DNA of 64,000 bases from Theropithecus gelada (lineage: Eukaryota; Chordata; Mammalia; Primates; Cercopithecidae). Below, one piece after another: positions 1 to 11,694 of this stretch. The number at the start of each line of letters is the position of its first letter. Positions within the stretch are counted from its first letter, which is position 1. The DNA is taken from positions 1,533,616 through 1,597,615 of the forward strand of contig NC_037682.1 of NCBI RefSeq assembly GCF_003255815.1, written 5' to 3'. Both the position numbers and the translations under genes were made by a program. Below the pieces are notes generated by a model. The model had not been told where the DNA came from. It did no database searches and was given only the letters and a program-made list of their open reading frames with translations.

Positions 1-37
1 TGCAGCTGCCCTTAGGATCTCTTTCATTTATTATTTA

Positions 38-66
38 TTGTTTGTTGATTGATTGATTGATTGATG
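38..66. repeat. (GATT)n simple repeat
   Basis: Tandem gatt units directly precede the reversed Alu that follows. They are probably the mutated A-rich tail of that Alu, expanded as a microsatellite. Confidence 0.7.
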
Positions 67-349
67 TTGTTGAGATGGAGTCTTGCTCTGTCACCCAGGC
101 TGGAGTGCAGTGGCGCGGTCTTAGCTTGCAACCTCCGCCTCCCGGGTTCAAGCCACTCTCCCGCCTCAGCCTCCCGAGTAGCTGGGGTTACAGGCGCCCA
201 CCACCACACTCAGCTGATTTTTTATACTTTCAGTAGAGACGGGGTTTCACCATGTTGACCAAGATGGTCTCCATCTCCTGATCTGGTGATCTGCCCGCCT
301 CGGCCTCTTAAAGTGCTGGGATGACAGGCCTGAGCCACTGCGCCCGGCC
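67..349 (-). mobile_element. Alu, antisense, near full length
   Basis: The plus strand reads as an Alu reverse complement: gagatggagtcttgctctgt at the tail side, then cctcccgggttcaagcc, the tagtagagacgggg-type centre, and the closing gagccactgcgcccggcc. Divergence is moderate, with several changed CpGs, which fits an AluS-age copy. Confidence 0.93.
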
Positions 350-669
350 AGGATTTCTGTTTTTAGGAGGAGGTTGGGCACAGCCTTGGGGCTGCCTTTT
401 TCTTCTGTCTCCTCAGCTCTTTCCACTCTACAGACGGTAACTCCGCGATCCACGCTGCACGTTCTTTCCCTGCTTTATCATTTGTTTATGTTGCTAATGA
501 TTTTGTCTCGTGTAAAATGTTCTGTTTTTTAATGTTGTCACGTGTTCATCTTTTCCCTTATCGTTCCTGGATTTCTGTTTATCATTAGGAAAGTTTTCCA
601 CATTCAGGTTTTAAAGGCTCTTCTCTCACATATTTTCCTTTTTTTTTTTTTTTCTTCTTTTTTTGCCCA
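350..669. other. Unique AT-rich stretch with possible old L1 scrap
   Basis: No gene is visible. About 560-650 resembles an antisense L1 segment (a phrase like tttctgtttatcattagg followed by an attcaggttttaaagg-type run), but it is short and diverged. A poly-T run at about 641-656, followed by a second short T run to 664, borders the CpG-rich DNA to the right. Confidence 0.4.
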
Positions 670-1660
670 TCATCACGGACCCCACTGGAGGCACCGGGCC
701 CGCTGCGCGGGATGGACCGACCCTCGCTGTGCGGCGGGTTCGCAGCCCCGGATCCCCTGGGCCCGGCCTGGCCTTCCCGGCACCCGCCCCCTCGCCGATC
801 CCGCCCCGCCTCCTGCATCCCCGCAGGGCTGGCCCGCGCCGGCTTCTCCTAGAGGCTTCTGGCTGTTCGTGTTGGGACTTACCAACGAGCGTCTTCCGGA
901 TAGGCTTGTTCAGAGCTCATTTAATGAACTCGGGGAAAGTCGCTTCCCACGCGCGCATCCATCGTGCGGAGCCCCGGGGGCCGCTGCGCTGCGGGGTGAG
1001 GGGGGTTTCCGTCCTTCTCGAGGTTTCCATGGTTACCCGGCTCCGGCTGGGAAAGAGAAGACTTCGCTTTCCCTCCACGCCGGGTTCCTGCTGCAGCGTC
1101 CCAGGCCCCGGTGCGGCTGAGATCAGGGAGGGGCGGGGGGCGCAGGCCGGGGGGTTCCAGGGCGTGGGGTGGGGGAGCAGGGCTGGGGGCTGGGTACGGG
1201 GTGGGGGTTCCAGGGCCCGCCCCAGACGCGGGAAGCGCCCACCCTGGAGTGCTGCGGGCCGGGGGCGCCGGTGAGAGGAGCAGGGCCGGTCCTGGGGACC
1301 CGCTGCGGGGATGGGGAGCGGCTGCGAGGCGGGGTCCTGCTCCCTCCCCGCGGAACCCGGGACCCACTCAGACCCGCGGCGCATCCCAAAGTCCCAGCGC
1401 CCCTTAGTTGGAGAAACGGGCAGAGACCCTGCAAGGGGTGGCCCGGGCCCTGCGTGTCCTCTGGGGCCTTTGCCGCGGCCCGTCCTGCGCCCCGCGCCCC
1501 CCGGACATGCTCTGTGTGGGCGGGCGGCTCAGCCCTGCGCGGTGGCCCCAGGAAGTGCTGAAATGAACGAGGTCCCCTGGTTCCTGCCCGGAAGGGACCC
1601 GCAGCACCTGCAAGGTGCCCCAGGCTGGGGTCCCAAACGCGGCTCCCACATCCCTCCTTC
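670..1660. promoter_or_regulatory. CpG island
   Basis: CpG density rises abruptly after the poly-T run. The 60 bases from 721 hold seven CpGs, in a genome whose repeats are otherwise CpG-poor. Open frames cross it on both strands, but their peptides are Pro/Gly/Arg/Ala-rich and show no recognisable domain, so I treat them as composition effects. The island could be the promoter or first exon of a gene whose other exons lie outside the window or are not recognisable. No TATA box or repeat origin was seen. Confidence 0.7.
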
Positions 1661-3854
1661 CCAGCTGCAGTGGAGAAGAGCCCGCTCAGCCTGATTCCTG
1701 CCGCTGAGCAAAGGGCCACACTTCTCTTGGATTTTAGTTTTGAAAACAGTGTTCAACGCGTCTCTTTGAACTGTAGATTTCTGCAGAGCAAAGTTTATGG
1801 AAGCAAAACCCTGACACCAAGTTTTACTCGAAACGCAAAGTACCAGGTAGGGAACAGGAAAGGAAGGCCTGCAGGTGCGCGGCTTTCCCCAGCGCTTGGA
1901 AAGTCCCTGTTACCTTAAATTTCTAGCCTCAAAAATAAAAAGCTGGTGCCACGCTCCCGGACACAGAGCCGGCCTCACTGCTGAGCGTGAGAGTCAGGCT
2001 TTAAACATCCACCTTCCCTTGAACGTGCTGGTGGGCATCGCTGTGCAAAGCATGACACCTGACCCTGTAGGAGACCTCTTCTTACTCATCTGCAGTGTCA
2101 CTGAAAGAAACTTACCTCCCATGCCTGTTAACTGTCAGGTATCACCAAAGTTAAAGCTCACTTAAGAGAAAATGGAAAAGTGAGAAATAGCGAAAATGAC
2201 GATGCACACGCCACAAACTCAGCATGAGTTTCCTGGAGGCATGACACCGGTTTGTGATTATGACCGGCAGGCTGAGCAGTGCCGAGGGTGAGGCGTTTGC
2301 CCCAGTGCAGGCAGGAGGGGCTGTGGTGGGCTCTGCCTCTCCGAGGACCCGAGGCATCCCCAGGGCCCTCCGTGCGGCCCCTCCTCGCTTTGTGGATTGG
2401 GTGAGACTTGGCCTTCTTTGCTGACTCACCATACGGGCCCCGCTGCCCCGGGCCGGCTCCCTCTGCCTCCTCAGTGCCTCTTCTGGGCCCCAGAAGAGGC
2501 TGGACAGGTCCTCAGGACCTCGATGGCCTCCATTCCGCTAGGGAGCAGATTCGGGGGGAAATGAGGAGCCCCCAAGGTCCCCCAGAACTGGGGGAAAGTT
2601 GTGGCCAGAGAGCTGCTCGCTTCCCACAGACACCACAATCACCCCTTGCAGGATAAAGTTTCGCACAAGTCGCTGAGTGCAGAGAGCCTGGGCCAGAAGG
2701 CCAGGCGAGGACCCACCCAGGCTGCTCCATCCCTCCACCCTCGGTGACTGGCAACGACCTCTGGGCTTTCTACTACCTTTTGGCCTCCAACCCAGACCAA
2801 GCCCCTTCCCTCTGGTGAGCCTGGCCGTGGAGATGGGTTCACCCCGACGGCTGCGTCCAGGCGTCAGCAGGGCTGGGGGAGCCCTGACAGAACGCATGTG
2901 CATGTGGCCCACCAGGCCGGGAATGTGGCGACGGGCCAGGGTCCTTTCTGGTGGGCCAGGGACTCCCAAGGCTCAGGACCAGGGTTCCACAGGGAAGGAC
3001 AGCAGGGCCCCAGCTGGATCCCGCATCCGGGGCTGGGGCATGGGAAGAGAAAGTACAGGAGCTGAGACTCGGTCCTTAACTCCAGAGTCCAGAGGGAGGG
3101 GCCAAGGGCCAGGTAAGGACCCACAGAGGCAGGATGGTCTTCAGCACAGACACCTCATCATTAAGCTGCTCCTCAGGACGCTGTGGGACTTTGGACATGC
3201 TCTCCTTGACTGTGGAGAGGAAATGGAGCCGGGGGGATGCAGCTGGTCCCAGTGGAGACAGTGAGCTTAGAGAGAGTGTGTCCAGGCACAGGCTCCAGGG
3301 GGAGAGGGAGAGCAGGACTGAGCCCTCCTCTGCCCACAGAGCCTTAGCCCTCTCAGTGGGGACCACAGGGCCTGGGCACATCAACCAGTGCTGGCAGAGT
3401 CCCAAGGCCTCTCTCAGAAGAGCTTTGGTCAGAGGTCATTAGAAGCCAAGGGGTGTGTATCTGTGTGGTGCAGACACTGGAGCAGATGCACAGCCCAAAG
3501 GGGTGGGTTTACAGCGCTTGGGCGGCCCCTCCCAGGAGTCTCCAGAGCCCCTTGATGTGGACATAGCACAGCTGGCTCCTTGCAAGGTGTGAGTGGGCAG
3601 AACTGGCAGGTCCTGCTATACCTCTGAGGCCTGTATCCTCTCTTGAAAGGGGACACCTCATCCCAGAAATCCAGCAAGGTGGATTTATTGAGACCGTCCC
3701 ACTGAAAAGAGCCCAAAATGATGGATACCATATGTTTTTAAATTCTTCTTGGAGTTTTTGAAAAGATGACAAAGGAAAGGGGAACCCACAGAGGCGATTA
3801 CAGCAAACTTAAGCTTCAGTCCAGGTGGTCTTGTGGGGATGGAGGGTGGAGATC
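1661..3854. other. Unique sequence, no recognisable gene
   Basis: No interspersed repeat is obvious here. A splice-donor-like CAG/GTAGGG lies at 1844-1852, downstream of the CpG island on the plus strand, but no matching acceptor-flanked coding exon was recognised. From about 2280 to 3560 the DNA is G+C-rich, and its overlapping open frames in several phases look like composition shadows. Confidence 0.5.
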
Positions 3855-4068
3855 TACAATGTTCATGGATTGAAATAGTCAATATGTAAAGATGTCAGCT
3901 TCTCTCAAATTAATTTAGTCAGTATAATCCCAAAGTCCCAGCAAGCCCTGTTTTGTTGTACTGTTTTTTTTGTAAAGCTTGATAAGTTAATTCTCAATAG
4001 CTAGGAAGAGTCAAGACATTCTTGTAAAAGAAGCACAAAATGTGAAAGCTTGCTCAAGTAGATATCAA
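3855..4068 (+). mobile_element. Old L1 fragment (ORF2 region), left part
   Basis: It follows the L1 ORF2 plan: atgttcatggattg, then cagtataatcccaaagtcc, a ttttttgtaaagcttgataag segment and a gaagcacaaaatg segment, all diverged. The same element resumes beyond the two Alus at about 4804, so this is one L1 split by later insertions. Confidence 0.75.
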
Positions 4069-4360
4069 GGCTGGGCGCAGTGGCTCACACCTGTCATCCC
4101 AGCACTTTGGGAGGCCAAGGCAGGGGAATCACTAAGTTCAGGAGTTTGAGAGCAGCCTGACCAACATGGCCCACCTCTACTAAAAATGCAAAATTAGCTG
4201 GGTGTGGTGGCGGGCACCTGTAATCTGTTACTCAGGAGGCTGAGGCAGGAGAATCGCTAGAACCCAGGAGGTGGAGGTCACAGTGAGCTGAGATCACGCC
4301 ATTGCACTCCAGCCTGGGCAACAGAGTGAGACTCTGTCTCAAAAAAAAAAAAAAAAAAAA
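4069..4360 (+). mobile_element. Alu, sense
   Basis: Starts ggctgggcgcagtggctcac and ends in a 20-base A tail. It is AluS-like with scattered changes (aatcactaagttc, ctgtaatctgttactc). It sits inside the old L1. Confidence 0.94.
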
Positions 4361-4362
4361 TA

Positions 4363-4642
4363 GGCCAGGTGCAGTGGCTCACACCTGTAATCCCAGCACT
4401 TTGGGAGGCCGAGGTGGGCAGATCACTAGGTCAGGAGTTTGAGACTAGCTTGGCCAACATAGTGAAACCCCGTCTGTACCAAAAATACAAAAAATTAGCT
4501 GGGCATGGTGGCAGGTGCCTGTAATCCCAGCTGCTTTGGAGGCTGAGGCAGGAGAATTGCTTGAAGCTGGGAGTTGGAGGTTGCAGCGAGCCGAGATCGT
4601 GCCACTGCACTCCAGCCTGGAGGACAGTGCAAGACTCTGCCT

Positions 4643-4685
<43 letters not shown>

Positions 4686-4764
4686 ANNNNNNNNNNNNNN
4701 NNNNNNNNNNNNNNNNNNNNNNNNNNNNNNNNNNNNNNNNNNNNNNNNNNNNNNNNNNNNNNNN

Positions 4765-4803
<39 letters not shown>
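4363..4803 (+). mobile_element. Alu, sense, with oversized A tail and gap
   Basis: Starts ggccaggtgcagtggctcac directly after the first Alu and runs to ctctgcctc at 4643. The A tail then continues on both sides of an assembly gap, so its true length is unknown. The two head-to-tail Alus disrupt one L1. Confidence 0.93.
4687..4764. other. Assembly gap, 78 N
   Basis: A run of 78 N lies inside an A homopolymer. The flanking bases are almost pure A, so the missing sequence is most simply more of the Alu tail. Confidence 0.99.
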
Positions 4804-4806
<3 letters not shown>

Positions 4807-5160
4807 GGACTAGCAAGACTATTGTCTACAGTAAGACAATAAAGAGTCCAGGGAACAACACAGAGACTGCAGAGATGACAGGGTGGGCAACAGGTGGCCT
4901 TTTTAGTACATGACATTGGGCCAAGCAGCAAGATCTATGAAATAAAATGGAGTCAGACCCCTACTTAATGCCACTTTCATACACCAATTCTGGGTGGACT
5001 CAAAATTTAAAGGCAGAAGGCAAAATTGCAGAGCTTTTAGGAAATAATTCAGAAGACAATATTCCTGAACCCAGGGCAGAGAAGGGCTTTCTTAAATAAG
5101 ACTAAGAGGCACTAGCCATGAAGGATTGAGTCGTTAAAGTAGCAACTTCTGTATTGTGAC
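4804..5160 (+). mobile_element. Old L1 fragment (ORF2 3' region), right part
   Basis: Resumes the L1 plan after the Alus (tctacagtaagacaataaag, then actcaaaatttaaaggcag, aattcagaagacaat). It is a degraded L1M-age copy with no open frame of useful length. Confidence 0.72.
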
Positions 5161-5211
5161 CTGTGGATTTCTGTTAGGTGTGTTTCTTATTTGGATATAA
5201 CAGGGCATGTA

Positions 5212-5507
5212 GGCCAGGCATGGTGCCTCACACCTGTAATCCCAGCCCTCTGGGAGGCTGAGGTGGGCAGATCACAAGGTCAGGAGTTCGAGACCAGCCT
5301 GACCAACATGATGAAACCCTCTCTCTACTAAAAATACAAAAATTAGCCAGGCGTGGTGGCAGATGCCTGTAATCCCAGCTAATCGGGAGGGTGAGGCAGG
5401 AGAATCACTTGAATCCAGGAGGCAAAGGTTGTAGTGAGCCGAGATCGCGCCACTGCACTCCAGCCTGGGCTACAGAGCGAGGTTTCATCTCAGAAAAAAA
5501 AAAAAGA
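5212..5507 (+). mobile_element. Alu, sense
   Basis: Starts aggccaggcatggtgcctca and ends in an A tail at about 5492-5506. It has many substitutions (cccagccctctgggagg, ttgtagtgagccg), consistent with an older AluS. Confidence 0.93.
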
Positions 5508-5640
5508 GAAGGGGCAATTCTGGAGGCCTGGGGTCCGGCCAGATAGATTTCTGTTGTACTCTCAGACCACGGTTACATTAAATTAGAAATCAATAATATG
5601 AAGATAGCTGGAAAAGATGACTGGAAAGATTGTAATGAAT
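5508..5640 (+). mobile_element. Short L1 ORF2 scrap
   Basis: The phrase ttaaattagaaatcaataa, followed by a gatagctggaaaag segment, matches the L1 ORF2 block that recurs intact at about 8246-8280. Edges are uncertain. Confidence 0.6.
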
Positions 5641-6057
5641 GGACTCTCTACAGAGGAGGGGCAGAGTTAAGTGAATGAGTTAAGTGAATGTTCTAAGTGT
5701 AGACTGTAAAGAAAATTCTGACTTAAATGTTAGATGCTCCAAGTAATTGCTCACATTCCCTTAGATAGCTGATGCCAACGTCCAGAGCTTGATATGCATG
5801 GACCCTGACCCTGTGAATCACCTGGGTGAGGTCATCTGCCTGTGGAACCATCATTGCTTCCAGCCCCGTTCCACGTTGTCATGGGCGTTCCACTCCCCTT
5901 GGTCTATTTCTAGATTTCAACTCATAATGGCACACATGGGTCTGAGTAGTCATGGAACATTCTAATGTACCAAGAGCCCCAGACAAGTTTTCTGCATAAC
6001 TTTCCATGGGATTCTTGAGTAATAATGATACAAAACATCTTTGAGTGCTTAATATGT
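5641..6057. other. Unique sequence, nothing recognised
   Basis: Moderate-GC DNA with no gene, RNA or family-level repeat that I can support. Confidence 0.5.
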
Positions 6058-6210
6058 GCCACCACCACACCCGGCTAATTTTTTGTATTTTTAGTAGAGA
6101 TGGAGTTTCACCGTGTTAACCAGGATGGTCTCGATCTCCTTACCTTGTGATCCGCCAGCCTCGGCCTCCCAAAGTTTTGGGATTACAGGCTTGAGCCACC
6201 GCGCCCGGCC
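6058..6210 (-). mobile_element. Partial Alu, antisense (5' half only)
   Basis: Only the centre and 5' portion of an Alu is present in reverse, from gccaccaccacacccggc to the closing gagccaccgcgcccggcc. The right monomer and A tail are missing, so this is a deletion or rearrangement product and not a normal 5'-truncated insertion. The aggcttgagccacc motif points to the young monkey AluY lineage. Confidence 0.88.
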
Positions 6211-6571
6211 AGCAAGACTTTTAATGGCAGTCTTGCAAGATCAGATGTCTGGTAGACAGGCACACCTGGGGCAGTTACAGCAGGTAATTGATCTCCTAGC
6301 ACACAAACCCTCTCCCGGGTCCTCATTGGTCGAGTACTATGGAGTTACAATCTTCCCCAACATCACCTGAGTTTCATTTTCCCCCTTATAAGGTTATACC
6401 CCGTCCCCTTCCCCACTTAAGTTTTGATTTGCCAATAATGAAACTTTCTTCCCTTTTATGGCCGACCCCCCCTCTACATTCTGTTTGCTTATCGTGACCT
6501 TCCAGGTACATGAGCCATATGGTTTGTTCCATCCACAGACTGGCTGCCAGTGCTTAGATTTATCATGCCTT
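6211..6571. other. Unrecognised 360-base block
   Basis: A distinct block between two Alus that reads like a fragment of a larger element (it contains tcctcattggtcgagtac and a tcccccttataagg stretch). Reading frames are broken. I could not assign it to a repeat family. An LTR or ERV-internal origin is possible but unproven. Confidence 0.35.
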
Positions 6572-6586
6572 GAAAATGGACCATTA

Positions 6587-6898
6587 GGCCGGGCGCGGTG
6601 GCTCAAGCCTGTAATCCCAGCACTTTGGGAGGCTGAGACGGGCGGATCACGAGGTCAGGAGATCGAGACCATCCTGGCTAACATGGTGAAACCCCGTCTC
6701 TACTAAAAAATACCAAAAAAAAAAAAAAAAAAAAACTAGCCGGGCGAGGTGGCGGGTGCCTGTAGTTCCAGCTACTCGGGAGGCTGAGGCAGGAGAATGG
6801 CATGAACCTGGGAGGCGGAGCTTGCAGTGAGCTGAGATCCGGCCACTGCACTCCAGCCTGGGCGACAGAGTGAGACTCCGTCTCAAAAAAAAAAAAAA
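6587..6898 (+). mobile_element. Young AluY (AluYR-like), full length with perfect TSD
   Basis: Full-length Alu flanked by identical 15-base repeats, gaaaatggaccatta at 6572-6586 and 6899-6913. It carries ctcaagcctg, gagacgggcgg, ctagccgggcgagg and gatccggccac, diagnostic of the Old World monkey AluY lineage. The central A run is expanded to more than 20 bases. Low divergence and the perfect duplication argue for a recent insertion. Confidence 0.96.
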
Positions 6899-6913
6899 GA
6901 AAATGGACCATTA

Positions 6914-7440
6914 AAATGTTTTCTCACAATACGATAAAGAAAACAACACTGACATACCAATTTACATCCCTCAGAATAGTAAAAATTAGAAAGGGGTTGG
7001 ATATCAAGTTTGGGTGGGAATTGATGAGAAGGGAGGCTCTTGTATCCCTGAGTGGGAACTGGTGGAGGATCTCTGAGAAGTAATGTGGACGTGCTTAGTA
7101 AAAGTAAATGTGCTCTGTGAGCGCTGTCTCTCTAGAGCATACCCTGTAAACATGCTCACATTGACTCACCCCGGAATGCATTCAAGGCTGTTTTTGCACA
7201 GCTATTTGTGTAGCAGAAGTTGGTAGCCTAATTATTCATCTTTAGAAGAATTAATAAACAAAATGTGACAAGTATACACTTTGGAACACTGTGCAGTGCA
7301 GAGAGACAATAAAGTCGGTGTTCACAGAACCACTTGCATATGTTTATAAAATCCAGGAACATATCTTAAGCCGCAGTTTTCAAGACATCAGACTTAAAAG
7401 ACAGTAAAGTTCGGCAATCCCCAAGAGAGAAAGCAAATGA
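6914..7440 (+). mobile_element. Old L1 3' region
   Basis: Matches the order of an L1M ORF2 3' end in diverged form: an agtaaaaattagaaagggg segment, a gagtgggaactgg segment, a gcacagctatttgtg segment, then the gaattaataaacaaaatgtg type. There is no usable open frame. Confidence 0.65.
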
Positions 7441-7899
7441 GGTGAGCCCTGTGATTGCCTCTATGTACCACCTAGAGAGTTTCCAGGCTGCAGCACAGGG
7501 ATGTGTAACACAGGCAAAGACACGTGGTCTCCCTGAGCTGAGGACACTTCGCTGGGAGTCCAGGGAGGACAGGAAAGCTGGAGTTCTCAGGGCAGAGTGC
7601 CAGGGAGGAGAGAGCTGCACAGTGAAAGAGGAACAGAGGCCTGCAGAGGCTCCTTCTTGCGTCTTCAGCTCAGTACTGATGAGTACATGCATCTGATGAA
7701 GCCAGCCAAGGAAAGAATTTCAGAAATAACATTGCTAGCTAACACAGGGCCAGGAATAGTTCCTATTCCCACCATTTAGAGTGAAAAACCACAGAATTGA
7801 CAGGATACCAAGTAGAGTACTCAGAAGTGTTTTGCCTTCACATTGCCAGGGATAAGTGGGCCATTTTATAATGATAATGGGATAAATAAATCAAGAGGA
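7441..7899. other. Unique sequence between L1 copies
   Basis: No gene is supported. The open frame around 7442-7696 has no recognisable domain and no upstream promoter signal. Confidence 0.4.
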
Positions 7900-9908
7900 C
7901 ATATAAATTCTAAATGTTTGTACACTTAGTTATAGAGTTTCAAAATGCTTTTAAAGTTTCACTTCAAAAGACCAAAATCTGATGGAACTGCAAGGAGAAG
8001 CAGGCAAATTCACAACTGTAGCTGGAGATTCAAACAGTCTTTTCTCAGCATTCCATAAAACAAATAGAGAAGCTTAGTTCAGGTAGAAGATTTGAACAAC
8101 ACTATCAAACAACTTGATCCAGCTGACATTTCTAGAAAACTCCACTCAACACCAGCAGAATACATTGAATGTGTATCAAGATAGACCACATTCTGGGCCA
8201 GAAAAGAAGTCTAAAATGAGTATGTTCTCTGACCAAAATGGAATTAAATTAGAAATCAACAGTAAAAAGCTATCTGCAAAATTCCCATTATATTTGGAAA
8301 CTAACATACTACTAAATATCCCATGTGTCAAAGAAGAAATCAAAAGGAAAATTAGGTAGTGTTTTGAACTGAATGAAGATAAAAACATATATTATGTTTT
8401 GTGGGATGCAGCTAATGCTGTATTTAAGGGGAAATTCATAGCACTAAATATCTACATTAAAAAAGAGGGAAGGTCTCAAATAACTGATATTAGCATTTTT
8501 CTTTAGACATTAGAAAAAGAAGAGCAAATTAAGTTCTAAGGAAGCAGAAAATGATAAATAAAGGTCACAGCAGAAATCAAATGAACTAGAAAACAGAAAG
8601 ACCACAGAGAAAATCGGTAAAAACCAAAGCTCATTTTTGAGAAGGTCAATAAAATTGATAAACCTCTGGGTAGACTGAGCAGGAAAAACAATATAGGAAA
8701 CACAAATTACCAGTACCAGGAGTGAGAAAGGAGGCACCATTACAGATTCTACACACATTAAAAGAATAATAAGGGAATGTTATGAACAGCTTTACTTAAG
8801 TGCAACAAAATGAAATAGACATATTTCTTGAATGACAAATTATCAAAACTCACTCCAGAAAAAATAGAAAAAATATTCCTTTATTTATTAAAGAAGTTTA
8901 AAAAAAAAAAAAAAAAAAAAAAACCTTTCTACAAAGAAAACTCCAGACTCAAAGGCTTCACTGGTGAATCTCAAATAATAAGAAGTCTCAAACATATACA
9001 AATATTTGAGAAAGAAATAACACCAATTTTACAGAGACTCTTCCAGAAAATAGTGTAGGAGGAAATACTTTCCAACTCATTCCATGAAGCCATAGCATAT
9101 GCTGGTACTATCGTCAGACAAATACATGGTAAGAAAAGAAAAGAGCAAACCAATAGCCTTCACAAACCCACACACAAAATTCTCAACAAAAATGTGAGCA
9201 AATTGAATTTATCAGTGTAGAGTAAGGATAATACATCATGACAAAGTGGCATTTATTTCAGGAATGCAAGAGTGGTTTAGCATTTGAAAATTATCCTGCA
9301 ATGTAATTTACCACATTAATAGAAAAACCAGATGATCATCAGAATAGAGGCAGAAAAAGCATTTGACAAAATCCAAAATCCATTCCAGATATTAGCTTTC
9401 TGCAACATAGGAATAGAAGGGAATTCCCTCAATCTGATAAAGGGCATCTGCAAAAAACATACAGCTGACATTGTACTCAATCGTGAAAGAAGGAATGCTT
9501 TCCCCTAAGATCCTAAGATCAGGAGCAAGGCAAGGATGTCCACTTTAATTACTTCTACTAAACCCTGCAATGCAGGCTAGAGACAGGACAATCAGGCAAG
9601 AAAAAGAAAAAAAGGTGCCCAGTTGAAAAATAAGGAAAACTGTCTTCATTCACAGACAAATGATTGCCTACGTAGAAAATCCTACAAAATCTGTAGAATG
9701 CAGTAGCTACTAGAAGTAATTAGTGAGTTTAGCAAGTTTGCAGACTTTAAGGGAAGTAAAAAAAAAAAAAAAAAAAAAAAGTTGTATTTCTACAGTAACA
9801 AACAATCATACACTAAATAAAAAGCAATTCTATTAATAACATCAAAAACTTAAATACTTAGAAATAAATCTGACAAAAATGTGCAAAACTTACATATTGA
9901 AAATTACA

Positions 9909-10219
9909 GGCTGGGAGGGGTGGCTCACTCCTGTAATCCCAGCACTTTGGGAGGTGGAGGCAGGGAGATCGCCTGAGCTCAGGAGTTTGAGACCACCCAG
10001 GGCAACATGGTGAAACCCTGTCTCTATTAAAATTCAAAAGAATTCGCCAGGCATGGTGGTGCACGCCTGTAATCCCAGCTACTCAAGAGGCTGAGGCACA
10101 AGAGACCCTTGAGCCCCAGAGGCGGAGGTTGTAGTGAGCCGAGATTGTGCCACTGCACTTCAGCCTGGGTGACAGAGCAAGACTCCGTCTCAAAATAAAT
10201 AAATAAATAAATAAATAAA
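9909..10219 (+). mobile_element. Alu in L1
   Basis: Starts ggctgggaggggtggctcac and ends in an (AAAT)n tail at about 10192-10219. AluJ/S-like. It interrupts L1 ORF2 sequence. Confidence 0.93.
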
Positions 10220-10453
10220 TTTATAACATATGGCTGAGGGATTAAAGAATAGCTAAATAAATGGAAAGATACATTTTGTTCATGTTAAGACTCAATATCT
10301 TTAAGATGTTAATTATCCCCTTATTGGTCTAGAGATTCAATACAACCCCAACCAAAATCCCAGTGGCTCTAAGGAATTGATAAATTATTGCTAAAATTCG
10401 TATGAAAATGCAACAGATCTAGAAAATCCAAAACAACTTTGAAAAAGAAGAAT

Positions 10454-10760
10454 GGCTGGGTGCGGTGGCTCACACCTGTAATCCCAGCACTTTGGGAGGC
10501 CGAGGCAGGTGGACCACCTGAGGTCAGGAGTTCGAGACCAGTCTGGTCAACATGGTGAAACCCCGTCTGCACTAAAAAATACAAAAAAAATTAGCCGGGC
10601 ATGGTGGCGTGTGCCTGTAATCCCAGCTACTTGGGAGGCTGAGGCAGGGGAATTGCTTGAACCAGGGAGGTAGAGGTTGCAGTGAGCTGAGATGGCACCA
10701 TTGTACTCCAGCCTGAGTGACAGAGCGAGACTCCGTCTCAAAAAAAAAAAAAAAAAAAAA
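10454..10760 (+). mobile_element. Alu in L1
   Basis: Starts ggctgggtgcggtggctcac with an A tail at 10741-10760. The flanks carry similar aaaaagaagaat and aaaaagaaggac, a plausible decayed target-site duplication. Confidence 0.93.
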
Positions 10761-10988
10761 GACAAAGAAAAAGAAGGACGCAATTGGAACAGTTAAGCTA
10801 ATTTATTTCAAGAGATATTATAAAATGACAGTCCTCAAGCCAGTGTGGCACTGATGATGTCAGTATCAACAGTAGGTCGGCAGGACAACATAGAGTACAG
10901 AAACAGATTCACAGATCTGTGGTTAATTGTTTAAACATGGTTAATTGTGGTTTAAAAATGCATAGCATAAAATGTACCACCTTAATCA

Positions 10989-11262
10989 TTTTTTTTTTTC
11001 AGTCTTACTCTGTTACCTAGGCTGGAGTGTGGTGGCATAATCATGGCTCACTGCAGTCTTGATCTCCTGGGCTCACGTGATCCTCCCATCTCAGCCTCCC
11101 AAGTTGCTGGGACCACTGTGCTTGGCTAATTGGTCTTTTTTTTTTTTTTTTTTTAGTAGAGATGACGTCTCACTATGATGCCCAGGCTGGTCTTGAACTC
11201 CCGGGCTCAAGTGATCTTTCTGCTGCGGCCTCCCAAAGTGGTGTGAGCCACTGCACTAGGCC
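10989..11262 (-). mobile_element. AluJ-like, antisense
   Basis: Reverse Alu with old diagnostic changes (cttgatctcctgggctcac, gatgacgtctcactatgatg) and an expanded central T run. It lies inside the antisense L1 tail. Confidence 0.88.
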
Positions 11263-11430
11263 TTACTCATTTTTAAGCGTATATTTAAGTAGTGTTAAAT
11301 ATATTCATATTGTTGTACAACCAATCTCCAAAACGTTTTCATCTTGCAAACAACAACTCCCCATTTCCCCTCCCCTGGTCGCTGGTAACCGACATTCTAC
11401 TCTCTGTTTCTATGAATTTGACCACTTAGA

Positions 11431-11694
11431 ACTTTGGGAGGCTGAGGCGGGTGGATCACAAGGTCAGGAGATCGAGACCATCCTGGCTAACACCGGTGAA
11501 ACCCCATCTCCACTAAAATACAAAAAATTAGCTGGGCATGGTGACGGGCGCCTGTAGTCCCAGCTACTCAGGAGGCTGAGGCGGGAAAATGGTGTGAACC
11601 CAGGAGGCAGAGCTTGTAGTGAGCTGAGATCGCGCCACTGCACTCCAGCCTGGGCAACAGCAAGACTCCGTCTCAAAAAAAAAAAAAAGGGAAG
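11431..11694 (+). mobile_element. 5'-truncated Alu, sense
   Basis: Begins abruptly at actttgggaggctgagg, lacking about the first 30 bases of Alu, and ends in an A tail at 11678-11691. It lies inside the antisense L1 tail. Confidence 0.88.

Noticed and set aside
1026..1040. RFX-like GTTTCCATGGTTAC in the left CpG island
   Set aside because: Two mismatches to the X-box consensus, much weaker than the site at 46689.
6211..6571. Possible endogenous retroviral LTR or internal piece
   Set aside because: No clear TG...CA ends, primer-binding site or protein similarity I can support. Left as unrecognised.
8114..8359. Small ORF as an independent gene
   Set aside because: It is a remnant of L1 ORF2, matching the surrounding L1 order.
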